DNA of 64,000 nt from Blautia wexlerae DSM 19850 (GCF_025148125.1 NZ_CP102267.1:1238001-1302000); one strand, 5' to 3'. Counted from the first letter of the stretch, positions 44,428-53,919 are shown. Program-made: numbers and translations. Notes: generated from the sequence alone by a model not told the origin.

Positions 44428-46500
44428 ATGGCTGTAAAACATGGAAATTTATCAATTAACAGTGAAAATATTTTCCCAATCATCAAGAAATGGTTATATT
44501 CCGATCATGATATTTTTGTAAGAGAGCTGGTCTCCAACGGATGCGATGCGATCACTAAACTGAAAAAACTGGAAGTAATGGGAGAATATACTTTTCCGGA
44601 AGGATACAAACCGGAGATTCAGGTAATTGTTAATCCTGATGAGAAAACTCTGAAATTCATCGATAATGGTATTGGCATGACTGCTGATGAAGTAGAGAAA
44701 TACATTACCCAGATTGCTTTTTCAGGTGCAACTCAGTTTCTTGAGAAATATAAAGACAAAACTACAGATGATCAGATGATTGGTCATTTTGGACTTGGAT
44801 TTTATTCTGCATTTATGGTAGCGGATGAAGTGCATATTGATACACTTTCCTATACAGAAGGTGCACAGCCTGTACACTGGTCCTGCGATGGCGGAACAGA
44901 ATATGATATCCAGGAAGGTAACAAGAATACGATTGGTACAGAAATCACCCTGTTCCTGAATGAAGACTGCCTGGAATTTGCAAATGAGTACCGTATGCGT
45001 GAGATTCTTGAGAAATACTGTTCCTTCATGCCGGTTCATATTTACCTTTCCAAAGCAAATGCACCTCAGGAATATGAGACAATTGATGAATCTGAGTTAA
45101 GAGACGATGATGTAGTTGTTGAACATATTCATGAGGAAGCAAAGACAGAAGAAAAAGAAAATGATAAAGGTGAAAAGGAAGTTGTTGAAATTTCTCCTGC
45201 AAAGGATAAAGTAAAGATCAATAAACGTCCGGTTTCCATCAGTGATATTAATCCGCTCTGGATGAAGCATCCAAATGAATGTACAGATGATGAATACAAG
45301 GAATTCTACCGCAAGGTGTTTATGGATTATAAGGAACCGTTATTCTGGATACATCTGAATATGGATTATCCGTTTAATTTAAAAGGTATCCTGTACTTCC
45401 CGAAGATCAATACAGAGTATGATTCCATTGAAGGAACAATCAAACTTTATAACAATCAGGTATTTATCGCAGATAATATCAAGGAAGTAATTCCTGAATT
45501 CCTGCTTCTTCTGAAAGGTGTGATTGATTGTCCGGATCTTCCATTGAACGTGTCACGAAGCGCATTGCAGAATGACGGATTTGTACAGAAGATTTCTGAA
45601 TACATTTCCAAAAAAGTGGCAGATAAGCTTACCGGAATGTGCAAGACTGACAGAGAATCTTATGAGAAATACTGGGATGATATCAGCCCGTTTATTAAAT
45701 ATGGCTGTATTAAAGATGCTAAGTTTGCAGAGAAAATGGGAGATTATGTACTCTTTAAGAATCTTGATGGCAAATATCTCACATTAAAGGACTGCATTGA
45801 AGAGAATAAAAAAGAAACAGAAGAAACTGAGGCTCAGACAGAAGAAAAGAAAGAAGATGCAGCAGAGTCTGAAAACAAAGACAATGCGGAAGCGAAAGAA
45901 CCTGAGAAGACAGTAATTTTCTATGTAACTGATGAAGTTCAGCAGAGTCAGTATATCAATATGTTTAAGGAAGCAGGAAAAGATGCCGTTATCCTGAAGC
46001 ATAATATTGACAGTGCATTTATTTCCAGTCTTGAGCAGAAACATCAGGAAGTACAGTTTAAGCGTATTGATGCTGATCTGACCGAAGAAATGAAGGGTGA
46101 GGGTACTGCCGATGAAGCAACTGTCAAAGCACTGACAGAACTTTTCCGCAAGAGCCTTAATAAAGATAAACTGGAAGTACATGTTGAGAATCTGAAAAAT
46201 GAAAATGTATCAGCAATGATGACTCTTTCCGAAGAGAGCCGCCGTATGCAGGATATGATGAAGATGTATAATATGTATGGAATGGATCCGAATATGTTTG
46301 GCGGACAGGAAACACTGGTTCTGAATGCGAATCATCCATTGGTTAAATATCTGGCAGAGAATCAGGAATCTGACAAGGCTCCGCTTATCTGTGAACAGTT
46401 GTATGACCTTGCGATGATGAGCCATAAACAGCTTTCACCGGACGAAATGACCAGATTTGTTCAGAGAAGCAATGAAATTTTGCTGATGGTTGCAAAATAA
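44428..46500 (+). CDS. htpG: Chaperone protein HtpG (Hsp90)
   Basis: A 690-aa Hsp90 from the ATG at 44428, which is the right distance from AAAGGAG; GTG 44419 is too close. The GHKL ATPase motifs are present: FVRELVSNGCDAITKLKKLE, FIDNGIGMTADEVEKYI and GHFGLGFYSAFMVADEV. The middle domain has LNVSRSALQ. Two charged insertions are seen: one after residue about 225 (EEAKTEEKENDKGEKEVVE), as in eukaryotic Hsp90 linkers, and an acidic one near 455-490 (KKETEETEAQTEEKKEDAAE) that is unusual. Heat-shock control by HrcA is indicated by the upstream CIRCE. Confidence 0.95.
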   Translation: MAVKHGNLSINSENIFPIIKKWLYSDHDIFVRELVSNGCDAITKLKKLEVMGEYTFPEGYKPEIQVIVNPDEKTLKFIDNGIGMTADEVEKYITQIAFSGATQFLEKYKDKTTDDQMIGHFGLGFYSAFMVADEVHIDTLSYTEGAQPVHWSCDGGTEYDIQEGNKNTIGTEITLFLNEDCLEFANEYRMREILEKYCSFMPVHIYLSKANAPQEYETIDESELRDDDVVVEHIHEEAKTEEKENDKGEKEVVEISPAKDKVKINKRPVSISDINPLWMKHPNECTDDEYKEFYRKVFMDYKEPLFWIHLNMDYPFNLKGILYFPKINTEYDSIEGTIKLYNNQVFIADNIKEVIPEFLLLLKGVIDCPDLPLNVSRSALQNDGFVQKISEYISKKVADKLTGMCKTDRESYEKYWDDISPFIKYGCIKDAKFAEKMGDYVLFKNLDGKYLTLKDCIEENKKETEETEAQTEEKKEDAAESENKDNAEAKEPEKTVIFYVTDEVQQSQYINMFKEAGKDAVILKHNIDSAFISSLEQKHQEVQFKRIDADLTEEMKGEGTADEATVKALTELFRKSLNKDKLEVHVENLKNENVSAMMTLSEESRRMQDMMKMYNMYGMDPNMFGGQETLVLNANHPLVKYLAENQESDKAPLICEQLYDLAMMSHKQLSPDEMTRFVQRSNEILLMVAK

Positions 46501-46570
46501 GATAGAAAGCAGGCAATTTGCCGGCAGATCAATGAGAGGACAGATACGCCTGTCAGAATAGCAGAATATC

Positions 46571-46609
46571 AAATAAGGAGCGGAGAATAACTTTTGCTCC
46601 TTATTTTTG
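46571..46609 (+). terminator. Terminator after htpG
   Basis: AAATAAGGAGC...GCTCCTTATTT followed by TTG. Confidence 0.8.
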
Positions 46610-46630
46610 TGGAAAACAATTACATTGGTA

Positions 46631-46659
46631 TTGACAAATGTCTTATGAATTCCTATTAT
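46631..46659 (+). promoter_or_regulatory. Promoter of the Spo0A-domain gene
   Basis: TTGACA (46631-46636), 17 nt, TATTAT (46654-46659), leaving a leader of about 190 nt in which I see no clear riboswitch. Confidence 0.65.
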
Positions 46660-46853
46660 TAAGTTGCCGATATTTTAATGAATATGCCGAATCCGCATAA
46701 AATATAACGGGTTACAGAGAATAGTGACTGCAATGGTGCTTCCGGGCAGCCAATATCGTGACTTTCATTTACTTATAGAGAAATGTGTGTAAATAAATGA
46801 GATATCCAAATCTGTAAAAACACAGATTATGGAAGTTACAGGAGGAACGATGT

Positions 46854-47183
46854 ATGAGTGCAGTTTATGGAGTTATTAGAAAATTGGGTGCAACATCAAA
46901 GTATAAAGGATATTATTATGTTGTGGATGCAGTAGAAATGGCACAGAAAATTTATGAGCGACCGGTAAAAGTCACCAAAGATATTTATCCGGTCATTGCA
47001 AGAAAATATAAATCAACGCCGTCTAATGTAGAACACAACATAAGAACACTGGTAAACTTATGTTGGATGAATCATAAGGATACACTGGAAGAAATGGCAG
47101 GGTGTACAATGGCAGATAAACCGACGAACAGTGAGTTTATAGATATTCTGGTCTATTATCTGCGTTATTCGGATAAAGACTGA
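46854..47183 (+). CDS. Stand-alone Spo0A C-terminal (DNA-binding) domain protein
   Basis: A 109-aa protein with AGGAGG upstream. It matches the sporulation initiation factor Spo0A effector domain from start to end: YVVDAVEMAQKIYERPVKVT, KDIYPVIARKYKSTPSNVEH and IRTLVNLCWMNHKDTLEEM. The residues TPSNVEHNIR fall on the recognition helix (TPSRVERAIR in Spo0A). There is no receiver domain, so it cannot be controlled by phosphorylation of itself. It may bind 0A-box-like sites constitutively, compete with Spo0A or regulate other genes. Confidence 0.85.
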   Translation: MSAVYGVIRKLGATSKYKGYYYVVDAVEMAQKIYERPVKVTKDIYPVIARKYKSTPSNVEHNIRTLVNLCWMNHKDTLEEMAGCTMADKPTNSEFIDILVYYLRYSDKD

Positions 47184-47196
47184 TAACAGAATCTAC

Positions 47197-47697
47197 TCAT
47201 AATTTCTCACAGGGAATGTGATGACTGGAGAGAAAAACAGTCATGGAATCATCCCAGAGATGTTCCAGACGTTTATCCGGACTGAATGAAGTATAAGAAA
47301 CACCTGTTGTACATAAAAGGGACTGGTTCTTGTACCGGATATTCAGATAAAAGCTTTGCACAGGAATATCTGCAATATGCTGTTCATTTTTTAACAACGA
47401 CTGTGTCTGATCATGAGAAAGTTCAAATACAATCCTGAAATTCAAAGGTGTGCGTCTGCCGCGTATGATAGAAAAACAATAAGGTTTTACATCATGCCAG
47501 AGGGAATATTCTGTGGAATTCTCCTCAAAAGCAGCCTTTGTGTCAGTATCAAAGAAATCGTAATGAAGTTTTCCGTTTATGGTAAAAGTGTTGAAGGTTG
47601 TCACAGATGCCTCGACAAGAGAAAAACGGTCAAATACCTCACCGATCAGGAGTTTATTCATAAAATCTTTTACATCAGTAATTTTTAAAGCAAGCAT
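47197..47697 (-). CDS. DUF5721 family protein
   Basis: A 166-aa protein on the minus strand from the ATG at 47697, with AGAGGTG upstream; an in-frame ATG at 47718 precedes that site. The sequence (LKITDVKDFMNKLLIGEVFD, FTINGKLHYDFFDT, FRIVFELSHDQTQSLLKN) corresponds to a conserved Lachnospiraceae protein I know as DUF5721. Function unknown. It is convergent with the Spo0A-domain gene, 13 nt apart, with no terminator between them. Confidence 0.8.
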   Translation of the reverse strand: MLALKITDVKDFMNKLLIGEVFDRFSLVEASVTTFNTFTINGKLHYDFFDTDTKAAFEENSTEYSLWHDVKPYCFSIIRGRRTPLNFRIVFELSHDQTQSLLKNEQHIADIPVQSFYLNIRYKNQSLLCTTGVSYTSFSPDKRLEHLWDDSMTVFLSSHHIPCEKL

Positions 47698-47793
47698 ACA
47701 ACACCTCTCTGATAACATGATTTACAGCTGTTCAGAATTAAAAAAGACTTCTGGATTGCTGCATATTTCTGAACATATTTTGTGGATCAGGCA

Positions 47794-47827
47794 GCGCTTC
47801 CTGCACTTTGCGGGAAGCGTCTTTTTA
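47794..47827 (+). terminator. Plus-strand intrinsic terminator with no clear gene before it
   Basis: GCGCTTCCTGCA-ctt-TGCGGGAAGCG followed by TCTTTTTATT. The nearest plus-strand gene ends 600 nt upstream, so it may end a read-through transcript or a small RNA, or insulate the divergent genes. Confidence 0.7.
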
Positions 47828-47950
47828 TTATAAAGCACTTTTGAAAAAAAGAACAGTGTTTTTATTAAAAAGTCTTTTCAAACGTAAAGCGGTGTGATAA
47901 GATATATCTGGTATTGAATACTACATATAATGGAAAAGAGGACGATATAA

Positions 47951-48790
47951 TTGAGATATAAGATTATCATAGATAGTTGTGGAGAACTTTTGGACGAATG
48001 GAAGAAAGATGAATGTTTTGAATCCATTCCACTGACTCTGATGGTAGGAGCTGAACAGATCATAGATGATGAAACATTTGATCAGGCAGAGTTTATTGAT
48101 AAAGTGGCAGCCTGCCCGGAATGTCCGAAATCAGCCTGCCCGTCACCTGAGAGATATATGAGAGCATATGACTGCGAGGCTGAGCATATTTATGCAGTGA
48201 CTTTGTCTTCTGAGCTGAGTGGTTCCTATAACAGTGCGTTGCTTGGCAGAGATCTTATTATGGAAGACCATCCGGATAAAAAAATACATGTGTTTAATTC
48301 ACGTTCCGCATCCATCGGGGAAAGCCTGATCGGAATGAAGATACAGGAATGCGAAGAAGCAGGGATGAGTTTTGAAGAAGTTGTTTCAACTGTGGAACAT
48401 TATATTGAAGGACAGCATACATTTTTTATACTTGAGAATCTTGATACTTTGAGAAAGAACGGCCGTCTGAGCAAAGTGAAAGCGTTAGTGGCCAGTGCAT
48501 TGAAAATCAAACCGGTCATGGGTTCTACGGATGATGGAAATATCTGCCAGCTGGATCAGGCAAGAGGTATGAATCGTGCTCTGATCAAGCTTGTAGAGCA
48601 GGTAATCGAGAAAACCCCGGACAGTGCAGAGAAGGTTCTTGCCATCAGTCACTGCAATTGTCCGGCAAGAGCACAGGTGCTCAAAGAGGCTTTTGAAGAG
48701 AGAATGAAACTTGCAAAGATCGTAGTCCTTGATACAGCGGGTGTAAGTTCTATGTATGCAAATGACGGCGGAGTGATCGTTGCAGTATAA
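47951..48790 (+). CDS. DegV family (fatty-acid-binding) protein
   Basis: A 279-aa protein with a TTG start (47951) and AAGAGGACG upstream. DegV motifs: IIIDSCGELLDEWKKD at the N-terminus (D, S positions), VTLSSELSGSYNSALLGRDL, FNSRSASIGESLIG, and ENLDTLRKNGRLSKVKA. DegV proteins (FakB-like) bind a fatty acid for phosphorylation by FakA or act as lipid carriers. There is no FakA gene nearby. Confidence 0.9.
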   Translation: MRYKIIIDSCGELLDEWKKDECFESIPLTLMVGAEQIIDDETFDQAEFIDKVAACPECPKSACPSPERYMRAYDCEAEHIYAVTLSSELSGSYNSALLGRDLIMEDHPDKKIHVFNSRSASIGESLIGMKIQECEEAGMSFEEVVSTVEHYIEGQHTFFILENLDTLRKNGRLSKVKALVASALKIKPVMGSTDDGNICQLDQARGMNRALIKLVEQVIEKTPDSAEKVLAISHCNCPARAQVLKEAFEERMKLAKIVVLDTAGVSSMYANDGGVIVAV

Positions 48791-48864
48791 ACTAATTGTT
48801 TTCTTTTGCAGTAAAGTGTGCTATAATCAGAAAATACGAAATATTGATGCAAAGGAGATCTATC

Positions 48865-49338
48865 ATGAGCCAGAAGAAAGTCGATGCTTATAAGGCCAGA
48901 AAAGGACTGCATAACAAAACAGACAGAAAAGAAAAAGTACTTTTTGGACTGGAAATGTTTGCCTGGGCATTCATTTGTGTTGTGATTGTTGCATGGATTG
49001 GTTATTCTGCATATGTAAAAGTGACAGGAGCCAAAGAGAATGTGGTTCAGAATACAGTAATGGATACTACTGCACTTGACAATTACATTTCGAATCTGTC
49101 AACAGATGCATCCGATGATACAGACAGCACTGATGCAGATACAGCGGAGGAAGAAGATACAACAGCTTCCACTGATACAGACAGTGAAGATGCTGATGCA
49201 GCAGACGCAACCGCAGATGATTCTGAAACGGAAACCGCAGATAAATCTGAAGAAGCAGATGATACAAATGTAGCAGACGATAAAGCTGCAGAAACAGCAG
49301 ATTCAACAACGGATGCAGACAGCGCAGATGCTAAATAG
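48865..49338 (+). CDS. Membrane protein with acidic extracytoplasmic tail, unknown function
   Basis: 157 aa from the ATG at 48865 with AAAGGAG upstream (the longer frame from 48796 has none). A basic N-terminus (KKVDAYKARKGLHNKTDRKE), one membrane helix (MFAWAFICVVIVAWIGYSAY), then about 90 residues made almost only of Asp, Thr, Ala, Ser and Glu. The repetitive tail probably has low conservation. It shares its plan with the gene at 38233-38646. Confidence 0.8.
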   Translation: MSQKKVDAYKARKGLHNKTDRKEKVLFGLEMFAWAFICVVIVAWIGYSAYVKVTGAKENVVQNTVMDTTALDNYISNLSTDASDDTDSTDADTAEEEDTTASTDTDSEDADAADATADDSETETADKSEEADDTNVADDKAAETADSTTDADSADAK

Positions 49339-49380
49339 AAATTGAATCTCTGATGGATTCACAGAAGAAAAGCAATAAAA

Positions 49381-49408
49381 AATCCCCGGATGATCCGGGG
49401 ATTTTTTT
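49381..49408 (+). terminator. Terminator
   Basis: AATCCCCGGATGATCCGGGG followed by ATTTTTTT. It ends the membrane protein gene. Confidence 0.9.
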
Positions 49409-49470
49409 GAGGTTTAATCCGTATAGAAAAGTGCGGAATTCAATCCTCTCGCGTTAACAAAAATTATAAA

Positions 49471-49671
49471 TTATAATTTTGTAACGTTTGCAGCCTGCAT
49501 ACCACGAGCGCCTTCTGTTAAGTCGTATGTTACAGCCTGTCCTTCTTCAAGGGATTTGAATCCTTCACCATTGATAGCGGAGAAATGTACAAATACGTCT
49601 GCACCGTCTTCACCAGTGATAAATCCGTAACCTTTTTCTGCGTTGAACCATTTTACAGTTCCCTTGTTCAT
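49471..49671 (-). CDS. Cold-shock protein (CspA family)
   Basis: A 66-aa single cold-shock domain: [20 protein letters not shown] (RNP1) and DVFVHFSAI (RNP2). TGGAGGT precedes the ATG. It is expressed on the minus strand from a strong promoter with a leader of about 130 nt. It binds single-stranded nucleic acid and acts as an RNA chaperone. Confidence 0.95.
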   Translation of the reverse strand: MNKGTVKWFNAEKGYGFITGEDGADVFVHFSAINGEGFKSLEEGQAVTYDLTEGARGMQAANVTKL

Positions 49672-49837
49672 GTTGTTACCTCCATAAAAAATAAAAAAAT
49701 TATATAGTTTCTGGCAAATAAAAAAATCACCAGATTTTACAGATTATATACTGTTATATAATCTCTAAAAACCAGTGACTATACATTAAATAATCCAGAT
49801 ATGAACTGATTATATCTCCCGCATTTTGAATTGTCAA
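49672..49837 (-). promoter_or_regulatory. Promoter and long AT-rich leader of the cold-shock gene
   Basis: Minus-strand TTGACA (plus 49837-49832), 17 nt, TATAAT (plus 49814-49809). The leader is about 130 nt and contains AGATTATATAACAGTATATAATCT, a palindrome of the kind found in temperature-responsive csp leaders. Only the pairing is visible; a thermosensing role is inferred. Confidence 0.7.
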
Positions 49838-49945
49838 GCAAAAAAGACTGCACATCAGTAAAAAAAGGCTTTATAAAAGAAGAAGTTTCGTGTATTATGT
49901 ATATCAGAAAGTTATTGTCAAACGACAACGAAGGGAGAGAATTGC

Positions 49946-51232
49946 ATGGGTATTCTGATTCAGGGAGGACGTATCGTAGATGCGGCTACTGACACTGATA
50001 AAAAAGGCGATATTTATCTGGAAGATGGCGTGATCACCGAGATCGGTGAGAAACTTAAAATAAAAGATAAAAGCGACAAAGTAATAGATGCGAAGGGATG
50101 TCTGGTAATGCCGGGACTGATCGATCTTCACGTTCATTTCAGAGATCCGGGACAGACACAGAAAGAGGATATAGAGACAGGTTCCCGGGCTGCTGCAAGA
50201 GGTGGTGTGACAACGGTTGTTGCAATGCCGAATACAACACCGGTAATTGACAGTCCGGATCGTGTAAATTATGTGCATAATAAGGCAAAACAGCTTGCCG
50301 GCATTCATGTGCTCCAGGCAGGTGCCATTACGCAGGGGGAGAAGGGACAGGAACTTTCTGATATCGAAGGAATGGTAAAAGCGGGAATCCCGGCATTATC
50401 TGAAGACGGCAAATCTGTTATGAATACCAGACTTTGCAAAGAAGCTATGGAAGTGGCAGAGAAATTCAATGTTCCGATTTTTGCTCACTGTGAGGATATT
50501 GATCTGCGCGGTGATGGATGTATGAATGAGGATGAGAATGCGCGGAGACTTGGTCTGCCAGGTATCTGCAATGCAGTTGAGGATGTGATCGCAGCGAGAG
50601 ATATTCTTCTTGCCAGAGAGACAGGGGCAAGACTGCATCTGTGCCATTGTTCCACAGAAGGTGTTGCGAAGATGATGGAGATTGTGAAGGAAGAGGGATT
50701 GGACAATATCACAGCAGAGGTTTGCCCGCATCATTTTATCCTCACTTCCGATGATATTAAATGTGATGATCCAAACTATAAGATGAACCCTCCTCTTCGT
50801 ACGAAGAAAGATGTAGATGCACTGATCCGAGGACTGAAGGATGGTTCCTTTAAAGTGATCAGTACAGATCATGCACCTCATGCAGTGCCGGAGAAGACAG
50901 GCTCTATCCGGAATGCGGCTTTTGGCATTGTGGGAATTGAGACAAGCTTTGCATTGTCTTATACTGCACTTGTAGAAACTGGAATTCTTACAATCTCACA
51001 GCTTATTGAGAAAATGAGCTGGAACCCAGCACAGATTCTGGGAAGTGACAGAGGTACACTTCAGAAGGGACATCCGGCAGACATTGTCATTGCAGACATT
51101 GATCACGAATATAAAATAGATAAAAATGAATTTGCTTCCAAAGGACGCAACACACCATTTGACGGATGGAAAGTAAAGGGAAAAATTCTCTATACAATCT
51201 GTGATGGAAAAGTTGTATACCAGAATGCATAA
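49946..51232 (+). CDS. pyrC: Dihydroorotase
   Basis: A 428-aa class I dihydroorotase with GAAGGGAG upstream. Metal-site motifs: DLHVHFRDPGQT, FAHCEDIDLRGDG, LHLCHCST and ISTDHAPHAVPEKTG, plus FGIVGIETS. It closes carbamoyl-aspartate to dihydroorotate. It is the first of five pyrimidine genes pyrC-F-K-D-E; pyrA and pyrB are not in the window. I see no PyrR attenuator before it. Confidence 0.96.
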   Translation: MGILIQGGRIVDAATDTDKKGDIYLEDGVITEIGEKLKIKDKSDKVIDAKGCLVMPGLIDLHVHFRDPGQTQKEDIETGSRAAARGGVTTVVAMPNTTPVIDSPDRVNYVHNKAKQLAGIHVLQAGAITQGEKGQELSDIEGMVKAGIPALSEDGKSVMNTRLCKEAMEVAEKFNVPIFAHCEDIDLRGDGCMNEDENARRLGLPGICNAVEDVIAARDILLARETGARLHLCHCSTEGVAKMMEIVKEEGLDNITAEVCPHHFILTSDDIKCDDPNYKMNPPLRTKKDVDALIRGLKDGSFKVISTDHAPHAVPEKTGSIRNAAFGIVGIETSFALSYTALVETGILTISQLIEKMSWNPAQILGSDRGTLQKGHPADIVIADIDHEYKIDKNEFASKGRNTPFDGWKVKGKILYTICDGKVVYQNA

Positions 51233-51265
51233 AAATACCATATCAATATTCAGGAGGAAAGACTC

Positions 51266-52192
51266 ATGATCAACAAACTTATTGAAAACATTAAAAAAAC
51301 AAACGCTCCTATCGTAGTAGGACTGGATCCGATGCTCAACTATATCCCGCAGCATATTCAGAAGAAAGCTTTTTCTGAACTGGGGGAAACATTAGAGGGA
51401 GCAGCAGAAGCTATCTGGCAGTATAATAAAGGAATCGTTGATGCGATCAGCGATCTGATCCCTGCAGTGAAACCACAGATCGCAATGTATGAGCAGTTTG
51501 GTATTCCGGGCTTAATGGCATATAAGAACACCATTGATTATTGCAAAGAAAAAGGTCTGGTAGTTATTGGAGATATCAAACGAGGTGACATTGGTTCCAC
51601 ATCTGCTGCATATGCAGTCGGACATCTGGGTAAAGTTCAGGTGGGAAGTAACAGAATCGCAGGTTTTGACGAAGATTTTGCGACAATCAATCCATATATG
51701 GGATCTGACAGTGTCAACCCGTTTATCGATGTATGTAAAGAAGAGAACAAAGGGCTTTTTGTACTCGTAAAAACATCCAATCCGTCCAGCGGAGAGTTTC
51801 AGGACAGAATCATTGACGGACGTCCGCTTTATGAGTGGGTTGGAGAGAAGGTTGCCCAGTGGGGAGAATCACATATGGGAAATGAATACAGCTATGTAGG
51901 TGCTGTAGTAGGTGCAACCTATCCGGAAATGGGAAAAACTCTCCGTAAGATCATGCCGAAAACCTTCATCCTGGTACCGGGATATGGTGCACAGGGCGGA
52001 AAAGGTGCCGATCTTGTTCATTTCTTTAATGAAGACGGACTTGGTGCGATCGTCAATTCCTCCAGAGGAATCATTGCAGCTTACAAACAGGAAAAATATG
52101 CTTCCTTTGGTGAATTAAATTATGCAGATGCATCCCGCCAGGCGGTAAAAGATATGATTGAAGACATCAGTACTGCTTTAAACAATCGCTAG
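51266..52192 (+). CDS. pyrF: Orotidine 5'-phosphate decarboxylase (type 2)
   Basis: A 308-aa protein, longer than the 230-aa type 1 enzymes. Motifs: PIVVGLDPMLNYIPQH, AVKPQIAMYEQFGIPG, and catalytic VIGDIKRGDIGSTSAAYA (D-K-D). The C-terminal FILVPGYGAQGGKGADL and NSSRGIIAAY bind the phosphate. It makes UMP from OMP, within the pyr operon. Confidence 0.96.
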   Translation: MINKLIENIKKTNAPIVVGLDPMLNYIPQHIQKKAFSELGETLEGAAEAIWQYNKGIVDAISDLIPAVKPQIAMYEQFGIPGLMAYKNTIDYCKEKGLVVIGDIKRGDIGSTSAAYAVGHLGKVQVGSNRIAGFDEDFATINPYMGSDSVNPFIDVCKEENKGLFVLVKTSNPSSGEFQDRIIDGRPLYEWVGEKVAQWGESHMGNEYSYVGAVVGATYPEMGKTLRKIMPKTFILVPGYGAQGGKGADLVHFFNEDGLGAIVNSSRGIIAAYKQEKYASFGELNYADASRQAVKDMIEDISTALNNR

Positions 52193-52202
52193 GAGGCATG
52201 AA

Positions 52203-52991
52203 ATGAGCGAAAAGACAAGAGAAATCTGCACTGTTGTAAGTCAGGAGAGCATTGGTGCAGGCATTTACAGTATGTGGATCCAGACTGACAGAATTGCAGC
52301 AGATGCGAAACCAGGACAGTTTGTATCTCTTTATACAAATGATAAATCCAAAATTCTTCCCAGACCGATCAGTCTTTGTGAGATTGACAAAGAAAATGGC
52401 CGTCTTCATCTGGTTTACAGAGTGACCGGACAGGGAACCGGAACCGATGAATTTTCACAGATGAAAGCCGGAGATACCATTCCGGTACTGGGACCTCTGG
52501 GAAATGGTTTTCCTGTAGAGAAGGCTGAGGGGAAAAAAGTTTTCCTTATGGGTGGTGGAATCGGTGTTCCTCCGATCCTGGAACTTGCAAAGCAGATGAA
52601 ATGTGAGAAAAAACAGATCATTGCAGGATACAGGGACTGTCATACGTTCCTCAGAGAGGAATTTGAGGCGGCGGGAACACTTTATATTGCCACAGAGGAT
52701 GGCAGTGTGGGAACAAAGGGCAATGTTATGGATGCTATCAGAGAGAATGCTCTGGAAGCGGACGTGATCTATGCCTGCGGACCAACTCCGATGCTTCGTG
52801 CAATCAAGAAATATGCCGAAGAAAATGGGATTGAATGTTATATTTCCCTGGAGGAACGTATGGCATGCGGAATCGGTGCCTGCCTTGCCTGTGTGTGCAA
52901 ATCCAGAGAAAAAGATGCACATAGCAATGTGAATAATAAGAGAATCTGCAAGGATGGCCCGGTATTTCTTTCTACGGAGGTGGAAATCTGA
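52203..52991 (+). CDS. pyrK: Dihydroorotate dehydrogenase electron-transfer subunit
   Basis: A 262-aa ferredoxin-reductase-type protein: FAD-binding PRPISLCEIDKENGRLHLVY, NAD-binding MGGGIGVPPILELA and YACGPTPML, and a [2Fe-2S] cluster in CGIGACLACVCK with a later cysteine (RICKDG). It passes electrons from the PyrD subunit to NAD+. The stop overlaps the pyrD start by one base. Confidence 0.95.
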   Translation: MSEKTREICTVVSQESIGAGIYSMWIQTDRIAADAKPGQFVSLYTNDKSKILPRPISLCEIDKENGRLHLVYRVTGQGTGTDEFSQMKAGDTIPVLGPLGNGFPVEKAEGKKVFLMGGGIGVPPILELAKQMKCEKKQIIAGYRDCHTFLREEFEAAGTLYIATEDGSVGTKGNVMDAIRENALEADVIYACGPTPMLRAIKKYAEENGIECYISLEERMACGIGACLACVCKSREKDAHSNVNNKRICKDGPVFLSTEVEI

Positions 52992-53893
52992 TGGATATGA
53001 GTGTAAATATTGCCGGCGTAGAGTGGAAAAATCCGGTAACAGTGGCATCCGGAACCTTTGGTTCAGGAGCAGAATTTGCTGATTATGTAGATATTAATAA
53101 GCTGGGAGCAGTGACAACCAAGGGCGTAGCCAATGTCCCGTGGGTCGGAAATCCGACTCCGCGTGTGGCTGAAGTTTACGGAGGCATGATGAATGCGATT
53201 GGTCTGCAGAATCCTGGTATCGATCTTTTCTGTGAGAGGGATATTCCTTTTTTGAAACAGTATGATACAAAGATCATTGTAAATGTATGCGGTCATGCGC
53301 CGGAAGAATATCTGGCAGTGGTGGAACGTTTGGCAGATCAGCCAATTGATATGATGGAGATTAATATTTCCTGCCCGAATGTAAATGCAGGATTCCTTGC
53401 ATTTGGTCAGGATGCACATCATGTAGAGGAACTTACCGCTCAGATCAAAAAGATTGCAAAACAGCCTGTGATCATGAAGTTAACACCGAATGTCACAGAT
53501 ATCACAGAGATTGCAAAAGGTGCGGAAGCAGGCGGTGCAGATGCGGTATCCCTGATCAATACACTGACAGGAATGAAGATTGATATCAACAGGAAGACTT
53601 TTGCGCTTGCAAATAAAACCGGTGGTGTTTCCGGACCGATCGTGAAACCGATTGCTGTCCGTATGGTTTATCAGGTTGCACAGGCAGTCAATATCCCGAT
53701 CATCGGAATGGGCGGAATTTCCTGCGCAGAGGATGCAATTGAGTTTATTCTTGCAGGAGCCAGCGCAGTATCTGTGGGTACGGCAAATTTCCACAATCCG
53801 GCAGTGACACTGGACGTGATCGATGGAATTGAAGCGTATATGAAGAAGAATGGATTCAATTCCGTAAAAGAGATGGTTGGTATTGTAAAATAA
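52991..53893 (+). CDS. pyrD: Dihydroorotate dehydrogenase catalytic subunit (class 1B)
   Basis: A 300-aa TIM-barrel FMN enzyme: NPVTVASGTFGSGAEFADYV, GLQNPGIDLF, and INISCPNVNAG with the catalytic cysteine of class 1B. FMN-phosphate motifs are IPIIGMGGIS and GASAVSVGTA. It pairs with PyrK upstream. Confidence 0.96.
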   Translation: MDMSVNIAGVEWKNPVTVASGTFGSGAEFADYVDINKLGAVTTKGVANVPWVGNPTPRVAEVYGGMMNAIGLQNPGIDLFCERDIPFLKQYDTKIIVNVCGHAPEEYLAVVERLADQPIDMMEINISCPNVNAGFLAFGQDAHHVEELTAQIKKIAKQPVIMKLTPNVTDITEIAKGAEAGGADAVSLINTLTGMKIDINRKTFALANKTGGVSGPIVKPIAVRMVYQVAQAVNIPIIGMGGISCAEDAIEFILAGASAVSVGTANFHNPAVTLDVIDGIEAYMKKNGFNSVKEMVGIVK

Positions 53894-53919
53894 AACAGAT
53901 ACAGGAGGCATAACATAAG

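Noticed and set aside
49838..49945. PyrR-binding attenuator before pyrC
   Set aside because: No terminator/antiterminator pair or PyrR anti-antiterminator motif is visible in the 100 nt upstream.
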